64,000 nucleotides of DNA from Tsuneonella sp. CC-YZS046 (GTDB taxonomy: Bacteria; Pseudomonadota; Alphaproteobacteria; Sphingomonadales; Sphingomonadaceae), in NCBI RefSeq assembly GCF_035581365.1, contig NZ_CP141590.1:1908501-1972500 (forward strand). The letters are read 5' to 3'. Below, piece after piece: positions 1 to 8,932 of this stretch (the stretch's first letter is position 1; each line of letters opens with the position of its first letter). Below the pieces are notes generated by a model, which searched no databases, was not told the origin of the DNA, and was given only the letters and a program-made list of their open reading frames with translations. The position numbers and the translations under genes are program-made.

Positions 1-1920
1 GCTGGTGGAAAGCGCATTGACGACGGTGGAGGAAAAATTCGGGTCCAGCAATTGCTCGCCCGACACATTGACCGCGACCTTCACGGAAGTGGGCCAGTTG
101 CAGGCTTCGCGGCAGGCCTCGCGCAACACCCATTCCCCGATGCTGACGATCAGCCGCGTGTCCTCGGCCAGCGGGATGAACTTGGCCGGGCTGACCAGGC
201 CATGTTCCGGGCTGTTCCAGCGCAGCAGCGCCTCGAAGCCCACGACCATTTCCCCCTGGGCATCGACGACCGGCTGGTAATTCAGCCCGAACTCTCCGCG
301 ATCCAGCGCGTGCCGCAAGGAAAGCTCCAGCCTGCGGCGTTCTTCCGCATCCGCGTGCAGCGAAGGCTCGAACACGAAATGGATGCCGCCGCCGTCATCC
401 TTGGCGCGGTAGAGGGCCAGATCCGCATTGCGCATCAGGGTTTCGACGGTGGAGCCGTCTCGCGGCCCGATCGCCGATCCGACGCTGGAGCCGACATACA
501 GCGTATGGTTCTCGACCTCATAGGGTTGCGACAGCCGCTGGATGACGGATCGCGCCACCATGTCCACCCGGTTGAGATCGGAAGCGTCGCGGATGACGAT
601 GCCGAACTCGTCGCCGCCGAGCCGTCCGCACAGCTCGTTTTCGGTCATCAGGCTTTTCAGGCGTTCCGACACCCGCGCCAACAACTGATCCCCCACGAGA
701 TGGCCCAGCGAATCATTGACCGCCTTGAAGCGATCGAGGTCGATCATCAGGAAGGCGCAGCGCGTCCGCCACTGATCGGCATAGCGCATGGCGTCGCCCA
801 GCGCCTCCATCAGCATCCGCCGGTTGGGCAGCCCGGTCAGCGTATCGTAGCGGGCCAGCCAGGCGATCTTTTCGTTCGATTCACGCTGGGCGGTGACGTC
901 CGAACCGACTCCCCGGAAGCCGATATAGCGCCCATCCTCATCCAGCTTGGGCGTGCCGGACAATTCCCACCAGCGCTCCTGCTTGCCGATGGTCACCTTG
1001 ACGATCAGATTGGAAAAACTCTCGCGGCGCTTCAGCCGCTCCGCCAGATCGTGCAGGCTTGGCGGGAATTTGCCGGTTTCCCAGGCCTCGCCCGCGATCA
1101 GTTGCAGGAAGGGCATGCCGTCGATGTCGTCCGGGTCCTTGCCCAGCGCATAGGCGAAGCGCGGCGAAACCGACCGGACCCTGCGCGAGGTGTCGATCTG
1201 CCACAGCCAGTCGGCCTCGCTTTCCTCGAACTCGCGCAGCAGCAGCGAGACGACCGCGCTCTTTTCCGCCACGGCGGATTCGGCCATCCGGGCGGTCAGG
1301 TAGATTCGCGCCGAATACAGCGTGCCGATGACGATCAGTGCGGTGAACAGCCCGATCACCGCCGCGATCCCCAACGCACCTTGCCATGAAAAGGCGGCGG
1401 CCGAGGCAGCGCCGGTTATGGTGCAGAAGATGATCGGCCCGAGCGGTGTGGGGGAAAGCCAGATCGCTGCGCCCGCCGCCAGCATCGCCGTCAGCGTCCA
1501 CAAGGCGATGTGGTCGGCCCCGCCGCTCGCGGACGGAAAGAACAGCATGGGCATGGACCAGACCACGGCAGCGACCACGGAGCCGACAATCTGCTCGCGC
1601 AATTCCTCGGAACCGACCCGGCGGCGATCCGCATCATCCAGCCGCCGGTCGATCCGGGCCGTGTAATAGAGGACGGCGGCCTGCACCGCGAGCCAGCCCA
1701 GCAGGGCGGACAGCGGCACATCGCCGAGGAACAGGCCGACAACCGCAAGCGCGGCGATTGCCTGAGCGGCCACGCGCCCGGGCATTACCTTCGCCAGATG
1801 GGCATATTGCAGCCCGCGCAGGCGCACCCAGCCCCCGCTCGCAGGGGTTTTCAGCCCCAGCAACGCCAATGCTGGAACGCTTTCGGGCAGACTCGGCAGA
1901 TCGGAACGAATGTCGGTCAC
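1..1920 (-). CDS. Membrane-anchored PAS-GGDEF-EAL protein (cyclic di-GMP turnover), 3' end cut by window edge
   Basis: Translating the minus strand from a GTG at 1920 gives 640 residues without a stop, running off the window inside the EAL domain. The first ~230 residues hold about six hydrophobic segments. A PAS-like domain follows (around residues 270-370, with a PAS/PAC ending FRGVGSDVTAQ). A GGDEF domain comes next, with an intact RLGGDEFG signature near residue 435, and then an EAL domain with FEALLRWN near residue 560. Intact GGDEF and EAL signatures suggest that both diguanylate cyclase and phosphodiesterase activity are possible, but the remaining EAL catalytic residues lie outside the window. 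The role would be signal-responsive control of c-di-GMP at the inner membrane; the signal is unknown. The start is uncertain: an overlapping ATG at 1924 is out of frame, and no strong ribosome binding site decides it. Confidence 0.88.
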   Translation of the reverse strand, partial: MTDIRSDLPSLPESVPALALLGLKTPASGGWVRLRGLQYAHLAKVMPGRVAAQAIAALAVVGLFLGDVPLSALLGWLAVQAAVLYYTARIDRRLDDADRRRVGSEELREQIVGSVVAAVVWSMPMLFFPSASGGADHIALWTLTAMLAAGAAIWLSPTPLGPIIFCTITGAASAAAFSWQGALGIAAVIGLFTALIVIGTLYSARIYLTARMAESAVAEKSAVVSLLLREFEESEADWLWQIDTSRRVRSVSPRFAYALGKDPDDIDGMPFLQLIAGEAWETGKFPPSLHDLAERLKRRESFSNLIVKVTIGKQERWWELSGTPKLDEDGRYIGFRGVGSDVTAQRESNEKIAWLARYDTLTGLPNRRMLMEALGDAMRYADQWRTRCAFLMIDLDRFKAVNDSLGHLVGDQLLARVSERLKSLMTENELCGRLGGDEFGIVIRDASDLNRVDMVARSVIQRLSQPYEVENHTLYVGSSVGSAIGPRDGSTVETLMRNADLALYRAKDDGGGIHFVFEPSLHADAEERRRLELSLRHALDRGEFGLNYQPVVDAQGEMVVGFEALLRWNSPEHGLVSPAKFIPLAEDTRLIVSIGEWVLREACREACNWPTSVKVAVNVSGEQLLDPNFSSTVVNALSTS

Positions 1921-2047
1921 GCATCCGCGACTAACGGGCAAAGGTTAGGGAGCCGTAAAACCATCCCGGCAAAGCGCGAAGCCCGGGCAACGGGTTCGGC
2001 AAACCGCTCGACCCGGACGCCCTTCCGAAAAATAAATACCGAACGGA

Positions 2048-2821
2048 TTACCGGGTTCTTCTATAAACTGCCGCCCAACTTCCTATCGTCGTGACAAATC
2101 TTTCGTCAACCGATGGATTTTTCAAACAAGAAGTGAGTTCATCTTTAATTATTTTAATATTTCTCGCTACATTAGCATAACCATTTCCATAGGAATTGGC
2201 CAGGGCATACCCCAGAAGATATTCCATGTTCATGGAGAACCTGGCCTTGGTTTCGATTTTCCGGTAAAAATCGAAGCCTAATTTCGCCATCTTTTCCCTG
2301 CCCGAAAAATCCCTGCCGCTGGAGACGGTTTTTGCCCCGTATCGCTGGACCACCGACCTGTATCGCTGGACCCATTCGTCCTTCCCGGCCCACTGAGTGG
2401 ACAGGACGACCACATGCGCATCGCCCTTGAGATTACCGGAAATGATCTTGCGGAGAGGTTCTTCCTCGACCCAATGGAGCGCGCGCCCGACAAGCATATG
2501 ATCCGCAATCTCGGGAAGCGGGAGCGGCTGCTTGTTAACGTCGGCTTCGTAATATGAGATTTTCTCGCTTCTCGGAGCATGGGCAAGCATTTCGGCGGAA
2601 CCATCGACCGCGTGGACATGGCGGACATGGTCCTTGATCCCGTTGGCGACTTCTCCGCACCCGCAGCACAAGTCGAGCAAAACCGATCTTTCCGTCAGGG
2701 TAAGCGTATCTTTCAAGCCCTCGAAAACCGGCGCGAGATAGGGCGTGCGGAATCTGTAATAGCGGGCCTGCGCGGAATGGGCCGCGATCGGTTCAAAATT
2801 CCTGGCTGCGTCCAAGCTCAT
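2048..2821 (-). CDS. Class I SAM-dependent methyltransferase, substrate unknown
   Basis: The 257-residue product has a seven-strand methyltransferase layout. Motif I is LLDLCCGCGEVA (around residues 47-58), followed by an acidic strand VHAVDGSAEML that would bind the ribose of SAM and a motif-II-like HMLVGRALHWVEEEP. The type resembles the YcgJ/UbiE-like group with the H-W motif after strand 4. The substrate cannot be deduced. The gene ends 24 bases before glmS on the same strand, but its 3' half is clearly more AT-rich than its neighbours (positions ~2090-2200), which suggests it was acquired later than the flanking genes. The doubled cysteines in motif I are unusual but keep the glycine pattern. 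Confidence 0.75.
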   Translation of the reverse strand: MSLDAARNFEPIAAHSAQARYYRFRTPYLAPVFEGLKDTLTLTERSVLLDLCCGCGEVANGIKDHVRHVHAVDGSAEMLAHAPRSEKISYYEADVNKQPLPLPEIADHMLVGRALHWVEEEPLRKIISGNLKGDAHVVVLSTQWAGKDEWVQRYRSVVQRYGAKTVSSGRDFSGREKMAKLGFDFYRKIETKARFSMNMEYLLGYALANSYGNGYANVARNIKIIKDELTSCLKNPSVDERFVTTIGSWAAVYRRTR

Positions 2822-2845
2822 ATCGAATGCCCCCCCAAACTTCCC

Positions 2846-4669
2846 TTATTCGACCGTAACCGACTTGGCGAGATTGCGGGGCTGGTCGACATCCGTGCCC
2901 TTGGCGCAGGCGGTGTGATAGGCCAGCAATTGCACCGGCACCGCATAGACCAGCGGCGCGATCAACGGATGGACCTTGGGCATTTCTATCGTGGCCAGGC
3001 AGCCCTCGCCTGCTTCGGCGATCCCCTCGCCATCGGAAATCAGCACGATCTTGCCGCCACGCGCGCGCACTTCCTGCATATTGCTGACGGTCTTCTCGAA
3101 CAGCGGCCCCGAGGGCGCCAGAACGATGACCGGCACATCCTCGTCGATCAGCGCGATCGGCCCATGCTTCATTTCGCCCGCGGCGTATCCTTCCGCATGG
3201 ATATAGCTGATTTCCTTAAGTTTCAGCGCGCCCTCTAGCGCCAGAGGATAATCGGGGCCGCGCCCGAGATAGAGCACATCGCGCGCGGGCGCGATGAGAT
3301 GGGCCATGCCGGCAATATCCTCGTCATGCGCCAGCGCGGCATTGAGCGCCGCCGGCGCTTCAAGCAGATGGCGGACCACCTCGGTTTCCTCGGCCCGGTC
3401 CATCCGCCCCTTCTTCACCGCGAGATGCGCGGCCAGGGCGGCAAGCACCGCGAGCTGGCAGGTGAAAGCCTTGGTGGACGCCACCCCGATCTCCGGCCCG
3501 GCATGGGTGGGCAGCAGCAAGTCGGCCTCCCGCGCCATGGAACTGGTGGGCACATTGACCACCACGGCGATCTTCTGCCCCTCGGCCCTGGCGTGGCGCA
3601 GCGCGGCCAGCGTGTCGGCCGTCTCGCCGGATTGGGAGATGAACAGCGCCAGCCCCCCCTGCTCCAGCACGGGCTGGCGATAGCGGAACTCGCTCGCCAC
3701 ATCGATATCCACCGGAACGCGCGCGAATTGCTCGAACCAGTATTTCGCGACCAGCCCGGCATAATAGCTGGTTCCGCAGGCCACTATGGTGACGCGACGC
3801 ACACCGGAAAGATCGAAATCCATCTGCGGCAGTGAGATGGATTGTTCGAGCTGGCGGATATAGCTGCGCAAGGTCTGCGCAACGACGATCGGCTGCTCGA
3901 AGATCTCCTTCTGCATGAAATGGCGGTAATTGCCTTTCTCGATCGCCGCTGCGGACACGCCCGACGTGGTGATCTCGCGCGTGACGGCATGGTTGTCCCT
4001 GTCGAAGATGCGGGCGCCATCGCGAGTAATCACGACCCAGTCGCCTTCTTCCAGATAGGATATCTTCTGGGTGAGCGGAGCCAGCGCCAGCGCATCCGAA
4101 CCGAGATAGGTTTCGCCATCGCCATAGCCGACGACGAGCGGCGACCCCAGCCGCGCGCCGATCAACAGATTCGGATATTGCCGGAAGGCGATGGCCAGCG
4201 CGAAGGCGCCGCGCAGGCGTGGCAGAACCGCCTGCACTGCCTGCTCGGGGGTTTTCCCGGCTTCGATCTGCTCCGAAACGAGATGCGCCACCACTTCGCT
4301 GTCGGTTTCGCTTTCGAAATGGCGTCCCCGCGCTTCCAGCTCTTCGCGCAAGCCCTTGAAATTCTCGATGATCCCGTTGTGGACCAGCGCGACTTCCCGC
4401 GTGGCATGGGGATGCGCATTGTTCGCGGTGGGCGCGCCATGGGTAGCCCAGCGGGTATGGGCGATGCCCACATTACCGGGCGCGGGGTGCAGTTCGAGTT
4501 CGCCGACCAGATTCAGCAGCTTGCCTTCGGCACGGCGGCGCACCAGCGCACCCCCATCTATGGTGCAGACCCCCGCGCTGTCATAACCGCGATATTCCAT
4601 GCGCCGCAGCCCATCGACCAGCCGGTCGGTGACAGCATGATTTCCGACGATGCCTATGATTCCGCACAT
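2846..4669 (-). CDS. glmS: Glutamine-fructose-6-phosphate aminotransferase (isomerizing)
   Basis: GlmS makes glucosamine-6-phosphate from fructose-6-phosphate and glutamine, the first committed step to UDP-GlcNAc for peptidoglycan and lipid A. The 607-residue length is that of the family. The protein begins MCGIIGIVG, so Cys2 is the N-terminal nucleophile of the class II glutamine amidotransferase domain (residues ~2-220). Two SIS sugar-isomerase domains follow, with VACGTSYYAG and SQSGETADT in the first and the GRGPDYPLALEGALKLKEISY stretch (in part) in the second. The C-terminus PRNLAKSVTVE is the typical GlmS ending. glmU lies ~750 bases upstream on the same strand, separated only by a toxin-antitoxin pair, so the usual glmU-glmS pairing is interrupted. 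Confidence 0.98.
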   Translation of the reverse strand: MCGIIGIVGNHAVTDRLVDGLRRMEYRGYDSAGVCTIDGGALVRRRAEGKLLNLVGELELHPAPGNVGIAHTRWATHGAPTANNAHPHATREVALVHNGIIENFKGLREELEARGRHFESETDSEVVAHLVSEQIEAGKTPEQAVQAVLPRLRGAFALAIAFRQYPNLLIGARLGSPLVVGYGDGETYLGSDALALAPLTQKISYLEEGDWVVITRDGARIFDRDNHAVTREITTSGVSAAAIEKGNYRHFMQKEIFEQPIVVAQTLRSYIRQLEQSISLPQMDFDLSGVRRVTIVACGTSYYAGLVAKYWFEQFARVPVDIDVASEFRYRQPVLEQGGLALFISQSGETADTLAALRHARAEGQKIAVVVNVPTSSMAREADLLLPTHAGPEIGVASTKAFTCQLAVLAALAAHLAVKKGRMDRAEETEVVRHLLEAPAALNAALAHDEDIAGMAHLIAPARDVLYLGRGPDYPLALEGALKLKEISYIHAEGYAAGEMKHGPIALIDEDVPVIVLAPSGPLFEKTVSNMQEVRARGGKIVLISDGEGIAEAGEGCLATIEMPKVHPLIAPLVYAVPVQLLAYHTACAKGTDVDQPRNLAKSVTVE

Positions 4670-4681
4670 GGGGGTTGAGTC

Positions 4682-5047
4682 CTACAAAATATATGGAACA
4701 CGAATGCCTGGCATTTCCGCAGGGAAATCCTTGGTATTTCGTGTAATCAGGATGGCGCCGTTCACCTGCGCGGTTGCAAGGATATAGGCGTCCAGCAGTT
4801 TCATGCGGGAGCGATGACGGATATCGGCCGCTGCCTCGGCAATGCGGGCGTCCAGCTCGGCGATCTCGAAATTGCCGAGCGCCTGGCGAACGATATCGCG
4901 CGCATCGAGGGATTCACCGGCGAGCACTTCCGTCCATACGATGCGGCTCATCTTATGACGCCTGTAACGCCCCAGTTCCACAATCGCTTGCGGCTTCCGC
5001 TTGAGCCAGTCGATCACGATATTCGTGTCGAAGAAGGGATCGGCCAC
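4682..5047 (-). CDS. VapC-type PIN-domain ribonuclease toxin
   Basis: The 121-residue protein is a PIN-domain nuclease of typical VapC size. The first acidic residue is in FFDTNIVIDWL (Asp7), the second is the Glu of WTEVLAGE, and the C-terminal acidic pair lies in KLLDAYILATAQ and the following ITRNTKDF. These four acidic positions form the Mg-binding site of PIN nucleases, which usually cut tRNA or rRNA. It lies three bases downstream of a ribbon-helix-helix antitoxin gene, the usual order antitoxin then toxin, and the pair is probably co-transcribed and autoregulated. The gene ends 12 bases before glmS. Confidence 0.92.
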   Translation of the reverse strand: MADPFFDTNIVIDWLKRKPQAIVELGRYRRHKMSRIVWTEVLAGESLDARDIVRQALGNFEIAELDARIAEAAADIRHRSRMKLLDAYILATAQVNGAILITRNTKDFPAEMPGIRVPYIL

Positions 5048-5050
5048 GGA

Positions 5051-5296
5051 TCAGAGGTCTTCGTAAGGTCGGCGATCTTCGCGCATCGCCCGCTGGTATT
5101 CAACGCCGTCGGGAATATCCGCGCGGTCGGCCCACAAGCCGGCCCAGCGCTCGATCCAATCATTGTTATCCGCGTGCTGCACCAGATAGAGCTTCACCGC
5201 TTCGCGAATGACGGCCGCCCGCGAACGCTTGCTTCTTGCGACCAGCGCATCGAGCTTCTTGATGTCTTCATCGGGAATATCGACCAGCGTTCTCAT
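5051..5296 (-). CDS. Ribbon-helix-helix antitoxin (VapB/CopG-like)
   Basis: The 81-residue product starts with a short beta strand RTLVDIP followed by two helices (EDIKKLDALVARSKRSRAAVIREAVKLYL), the pattern of a MetJ/Arc/CopG DNA-binding domain. The C-terminal half (around DWIERWAGLWADRADIPDG) would be the part that binds and blocks the PIN toxin encoded directly downstream. Antitoxins of this type normally repress their own operon as dimers, and an AT-rich repeat region suitable as operator lies ~57-87 bases upstream. Partner and strand arrangement support the call; the exact toxin-antitoxin subfamily is not certain. Confidence 0.9.
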   Translation of the reverse strand: MRTLVDIPDEDIKKLDALVARSKRSRAAVIREAVKLYLVQHADNNDWIERWAGLWADRADIPDGVEYQRAMREDRRPYEDL

Positions 5297-5352
5297 GCGT
5301 CCATTTCCAATCTTCGCCAGTGCCGGCGGCGAACAAGTCAGGTTTAAGCAGA

Positions 5353-5383
5353 ATGATATATTGATATCATATCACGATATCAT
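5353..5383. promoter_or_regulatory. Candidate operator of the toxin-antitoxin operon
   Basis: Two copies of GATATCAT (5363-5370 and 5376-5383) and an upstream inverted copy ATGATAT (5353-5359) form an AT-rich array in otherwise GC-rich DNA, just upstream of the antitoxin gene. Ribbon-helix-helix antitoxins usually bind such short repeated half-sites. The function is inferred from sequence and position only. Confidence 0.5.
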
Positions 5384-5416
5384 CGTCAAACCTGCCGCTC
5401 TAAAAGGACAGATCGC

Positions 5417-6766
5417 TTATCTTTTTTCCGCCTTTTTCTTCTTCATCGCGTCGTGGAAACGATCCGCCCAGCCCGGCTTCACCAACTGCTCGGCCCGCAC
5501 CATGCGCAATTCGCCATCGTCCACATCGCGGCTGACCGCGCTGCCGGCGGCGACGATGGCGTCCGCCCCGATCCGGACCGGCGCGATCAACGCGCTGTTC
5601 GAGCCGATGAAGGCGCGCTCGCCAATCACCGTCCTGTGCTTGAAATAGCCGTCGTAATTGCAGGTGATCGTGCCCGCCCCGATATTTGCCCCTGCCCCCA
5701 CCTCGGCATCGCCAAGATAGGTCAGGTGATTGGCCTTGGCGCCCGGGCCGAGCACCGCCTGCTTCATTTCAACGAAATTTCCGATCTTCGCGCCTTCCCG
5801 CAGCACGGCCCCCGGGCGCAATCTGGCAAACGGCCCCACTTCCACGCCAGTGGAAAGGCTCGCCCCCTCCAGATGGCAGAAGGCATGGATCACGACGCCG
5901 TCCGCCACCGTCACCCCCGGCCCGAACACTACATTGGGTTCCACGGTCACGTCCCGGCCCAGCTCGGTATCCCATGAGAAGAACACCGTTTCGGGCGCGA
6001 TCAGCGTGGCGCCATCAGCCATCGCCCGCGCGCGGCGGCGCGCCTGCCAGCGGCTTTCCGCCTCCGCCAGCTCGGACCGGCTGTTGATGCCCGCCACTTC
6101 ATCCGGATCGTCCGTCACCACCACCGCGCAGGCCCGTCCATCCGCATTGGCGATGTTGACGATATCGACGAGGTAATATTCGCCCTGGGAGTTCCGGTTG
6201 TCGACGCGCGCCAGCAATCCGAACAGATCCGCCGCGCGCACCGCCATCAGCCCGGAATTGCAGAGCCGGCAGCCGCGTTCTTCCTCGGTGGCATCCTTGT
6301 GCTCGACCATCCGCAGGATGCGGTCGCCATCGGCGATGATCCGCCCATATTGCAGCGTATCCTCCGGCTCGAAGCCCAGCACCACCACCGCCGGCGCATC
6401 TTCCGCGTTCAGCCGGTCCAGCATGGCGCGCATCGTGGCGGCTTCGACAAAGGGCACATCGCCATAGAGGATGAGCACATCGCCAGCGAAAGCGCCCAAA
6501 GCGCCCTCCGCCTGCCGCACGGCATGGCCGGTCCCCAGCTGAGGGTCCTGCACCGCCAGTTCCGCGCGACCGCCAAGCTGCGCTTCGAGCTGGTCGCGCC
6601 CATCGCCGACCACCACGACCATGCGCTCCGGCGCCAGCTCGCCAACCGAGGCGAGCAGATGTTCGAGCATCGGGCGCCCCGCCACGGGATGCAGGACCTT
6701 GTGGCGCTGGCTCTTCATTCGGGTGCCCTTGCCCGCAGCAAGGATAATCGCGGCAACTGGTCTCAT
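5417..6766 (-). CDS. glmU: Bifunctional UDP-N-acetylglucosamine pyrophosphorylase / glucosamine-1-phosphate acetyltransferase
   Basis: GlmU acetylates glucosamine-1-phosphate and then joins it to UTP to give UDP-GlcNAc. The N-terminal uridyltransferase domain has the nucleotide-binding loop AAGKGTRMKS near the start and metal/substrate motifs GTGHAVRQ and LYGDVPF. The C-terminal half (from about residue 245) is a left-handed beta-helix of hexapeptide repeats with NFVEMKQA, HLTYLGDAEVG and GTITCNYDG, the acetyltransferase and acetyl-CoA site. I chose the ATG at 6766, giving MRPVAAIILAAG; a longer open frame reaches 6817 but would run into the divergent gph. Length is 449 residues, as expected. 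Expression probably starts in the ~60-base gap shared with gph. Confidence 0.97.
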   Translation of the reverse strand: MRPVAAIILAAGKGTRMKSQRHKVLHPVAGRPMLEHLLASVGELAPERMVVVVGDGRDQLEAQLGGRAELAVQDPQLGTGHAVRQAEGALGAFAGDVLILYGDVPFVEAATMRAMLDRLNAEDAPAVVVLGFEPEDTLQYGRIIADGDRILRMVEHKDATEEERGCRLCNSGLMAVRAADLFGLLARVDNRNSQGEYYLVDIVNIANADGRACAVVVTDDPDEVAGINSRSELAEAESRWQARRRARAMADGATLIAPETVFFSWDTELGRDVTVEPNVVFGPGVTVADGVVIHAFCHLEGASLSTGVEVGPFARLRPGAVLREGAKIGNFVEMKQAVLGPGAKANHLTYLGDAEVGAGANIGAGTITCNYDGYFKHRTVIGERAFIGSNSALIAPVRIGADAIVAAGSAVSRDVDDGELRMVRAEQLVKPGWADRFHDAMKKKKAEKR

Positions 6767-6828
6767 GTGACGAGGCCATGCCACCATTCTCTTGCGGTTT
6801 CCATAATCACGCGGCACTTGCCCACCGC

Positions 6829-7500
6829 ATGACAGACTTTCCCTTTGCCGTGATCGGCTTCGACCTCGACGGAACCCTCGTCGATTCCTCCGCGGACATC
6901 GCCGCGGCAGCGAATCACGTGCTCACACTGGCGGGGCGCCCGAACCTGCCCGTGCCGGAACTGGCGGGCATGATCGGGAACGGCTCGCGCCTGTTGCTGG
7001 AGCGCGCATTCCGCCGCACCGGCGGCGAAGTGAGCCGGGACGAGATGCGGCCCTACGTCGATGCCTTCATGGATTTCTACGGCGCCAATCTGTGCATTCA
7101 CACCAAGCCTTATCCGGGCTGCGTGGACGCGCTGGACGAGCTGGCGGAACTGGGCTGCACGCTTGCCGTGGTCACCAACAAGTTCGAAGCCTTCGCTTCG
7201 TCCCTGCTCGATCAGCTCGGTCTGCTCGGCAGGTTCGCAACGGTGATCGGCGGCGATACGCTGGGGCCGGGCCGCAGCAAGCCCGAGCCGGACCCAATCC
7301 ACGAAATGATGACGCGCTGCGGCGGCGGGACGACCGCCTTCGTCGGCGACACCACCACCGATGTGCGGGCGACCACCGCCGCCGGCATCCCCTGCGTCGC
7401 GGTCAGCTTCGGCTTCAACGACCTGCCGCCGCATGAGCTTGGCGCCAAGGCGGTGATCGAGCATTTTAACGCGCTGATCCCGACTCTCCGGACGATCTGA
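6829..7500 (+). CDS. gph: Phosphoglycolate phosphatase (HAD superfamily)
   Basis: Hydrolyses 2-phosphoglycolate, a by-product of DNA 3'-end repair, to glycolate. HAD motifs are in order: FDLDGTLVDS (nucleophile Asp), VVTNK (motif II Thr), SKPEPDP (motif III Lys) and FVGDTTTD (motif IV acidic residues). A helical cap lies between motif I and II. The start at 6829 (MTDFPFAV) places motif I at the usual distance from the N-terminus; an in-frame ATG at 6778 adds 17 unlikely residues. HAD phosphatases overlap in specificity, so a related small phosphate ester remains possible. Divergent from glmU. Confidence 0.88.
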   Translation: MTDFPFAVIGFDLDGTLVDSSADIAAAANHVLTLAGRPNLPVPELAGMIGNGSRLLLERAFRRTGGEVSRDEMRPYVDAFMDFYGANLCIHTKPYPGCVDALDELAELGCTLAVVTNKFEAFASSLLDQLGLLGRFATVIGGDTLGPGRSKPEPDPIHEMMTRCGGGTTAFVGDTTTDVRATTAAGIPCVAVSFGFNDLPPHELGAKAVIEHFNALIPTLRTI

Positions 7501-7651
7501 ACCGAATCGGGCGAAGGGCGCGCACCCTGTGCCCAAGGCGGGGACGATCAATGACGCCTCACGTCACGCGCCCCGCCGCCCGGCCAGCACGGTTGCCAGC
7601 CATCCGCAGCCATGCCATCGCGCGTTCCTTTCCCGCCACCGGAGCGCCGCA

Positions 7652-8566
7652 ATGACAATCAGTTTCGCCGGAAGAGTTGCTATCGTAACGGGGGCCGGAG
7701 GCGGACTTGGCCGCGCCTATGCCCTCGAACTCGCGCGTCGTGGCGCGAAGGTGGTGGTCAATGACCTGGGCGGCGCCCGCGACGGCATCGGCGCTTCGGA
7801 TGCGGCGGAACGGGTCGTCGCGGAAATTCTCTCCGAAGGCGGCGAGGCGATGGCGCATGGCGGCTCCGTCTCCGACTATGCGCAAATGCAGGACATGGTC
7901 GCGCAGGCGAAGGCCCGATGGGGCGGCGTCCATATCCTGATAAACAATGCGGGCATCCTGCGGGACAAGAGCTTCCTCAAGATGGCGCCCGAGGATTTCG
8001 AGATGGTGGTCAAGGTCCATCTGATCGGCGCCGCATTCGCCAGCAAGGCCTGCTGGGAAGTGATGCGGGAGCAAGGCTATGGCCGGATTCTGATGACGAC
8101 CAGTTCGAGCGGCCTGTTCGGCAATTTCGGCCAGAGCAACTATGCGGCGGCCAAGGCCGGGCTGGTGGGCCTGGCCAAGACTCTCTACCTCGAAGGGGCG
8201 AGATACGACATCCGCGTCAATGCGATTGCGCCGCTGGCCGCCACGCGCATGACGGAAGACATCTATCCCGAACAGGTGCTCGAACAGTTCAAGCCGGAGA
8301 ATGTGGTGCCCGCCGCCCTGTTCCTGGTGAGCGAGGATGCCCCGACCAACGCCATCGTCGGCGCGGCGGCGGGCGGATACCATGCGTCATGGATCAGCAT
8401 GAACCAGCCGGTCATCCTTTCCGAAGCGGAACGCACCGTGGAAGGATTCGCCGCGAACTGGGACCGCATCTCGCGCCGCGAGAACATTCTGCTGCCGCAA
8501 TCGGGGCCGGAGCAGGGAGAGCTTATCCTGGCCCAGATCGCCAGTGGCGGACAGGCAGGGCGATAG
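7652..8566 (+). CDS. Short-chain dehydrogenase of the (3R)-hydroxyacyl-CoA dehydrogenase (MFE-2-like) type
   Basis: The protein has the classical SDR cofactor motif TGAGGGLG, the NNAG motif, the catalytic Ser in TTSSSGLFG and the YAAAKAG Tyr-Lys pair. The sequence after the cofactor motif, VVVNDLGGARDG, and the long C-terminal segment after the SDR core are those of the dehydrogenase domain of peroxisomal multifunctional enzyme 2 and its bacterial counterparts, which oxidise (3R)-hydroxyacyl-CoA with NAD. Start at 7652 (MTISFAGR) is preferred to a TTG/GTG-type extension to 7529, because the SDR fold begins there. It stands alone between gph and a convergent gene, so the pathway is not shown by context. 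Confidence 0.85.
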   Translation: MTISFAGRVAIVTGAGGGLGRAYALELARRGAKVVVNDLGGARDGIGASDAAERVVAEILSEGGEAMAHGGSVSDYAQMQDMVAQAKARWGGVHILINNAGILRDKSFLKMAPEDFEMVVKVHLIGAAFASKACWEVMREQGYGRILMTTSSSGLFGNFGQSNYAAAKAGLVGLAKTLYLEGARYDIRVNAIAPLAATRMTEDIYPEQVLEQFKPENVVPAALFLVSEDAPTNAIVGAAAGGYHASWISMNQPVILSEAERTVEGFAANWDRISRRENILLPQSGPEQGELILAQIASGGQAGR

Positions 8567-8572
8567 CGGGCG

Positions 8573-8932
8573 CTATCTTTCCACGACCTTGAGCAGGCGC
8601 CGCTCGATCGGCGCGAGCACCCCGAGCAGTTCGTGCCCGCGCTTCAGCACCTGCCCGGCTTCTCCGTAGAGCGTCCACATGCCCTGACGCCCGCGCAGGG
8701 CCGGCCGCTTCTCGATCCGGAACTGCGGGCGTTCGGCGGTGCGGCGGAAAGCAGCGAAACTCGCCATTTCCCGCTCGAAATCCATGGCATAGTCGCGCCA
8801 TTCGCCGGCGGCGACCATCCGGCCATACAAATCGAGAATGCGCTGTATTTCCGGGCGTTCGAAACCCACTTGCAAGGCTGCGCGGCCAGGAAACGCCAAT
8901 ACGCTGGCGCCCTGCTGGCCAGCCGCCGTCAA
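8573..8932 (-). CDS. DUF2794 family protein
   Basis: A 119-residue protein of a conserved alphaproteobacterial family of unknown function (DUF2794), recognised from the core with FERPEIQRILDLYGRMVA, EWRDYAMDF and FRRTAERPQFRIEK. No signal peptide, membrane segment or catalytic motif is visible. Its ATG overlaps the stop of the upstream serine acetyltransferase gene by four bases (ATGA), so the two are translationally coupled. The convergent SDR gene ends seven bases away, with no obvious terminator between them. Confidence 0.85.
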   Translation of the reverse strand: MTAAGQQGASVLAFPGRAALQVGFERPEIQRILDLYGRMVAAGEWRDYAMDFEREMASFAAFRRTAERPQFRIEKRPALRGRQGMWTLYGEAGQVLKRGHELLGVLAPIERRLLKVVER

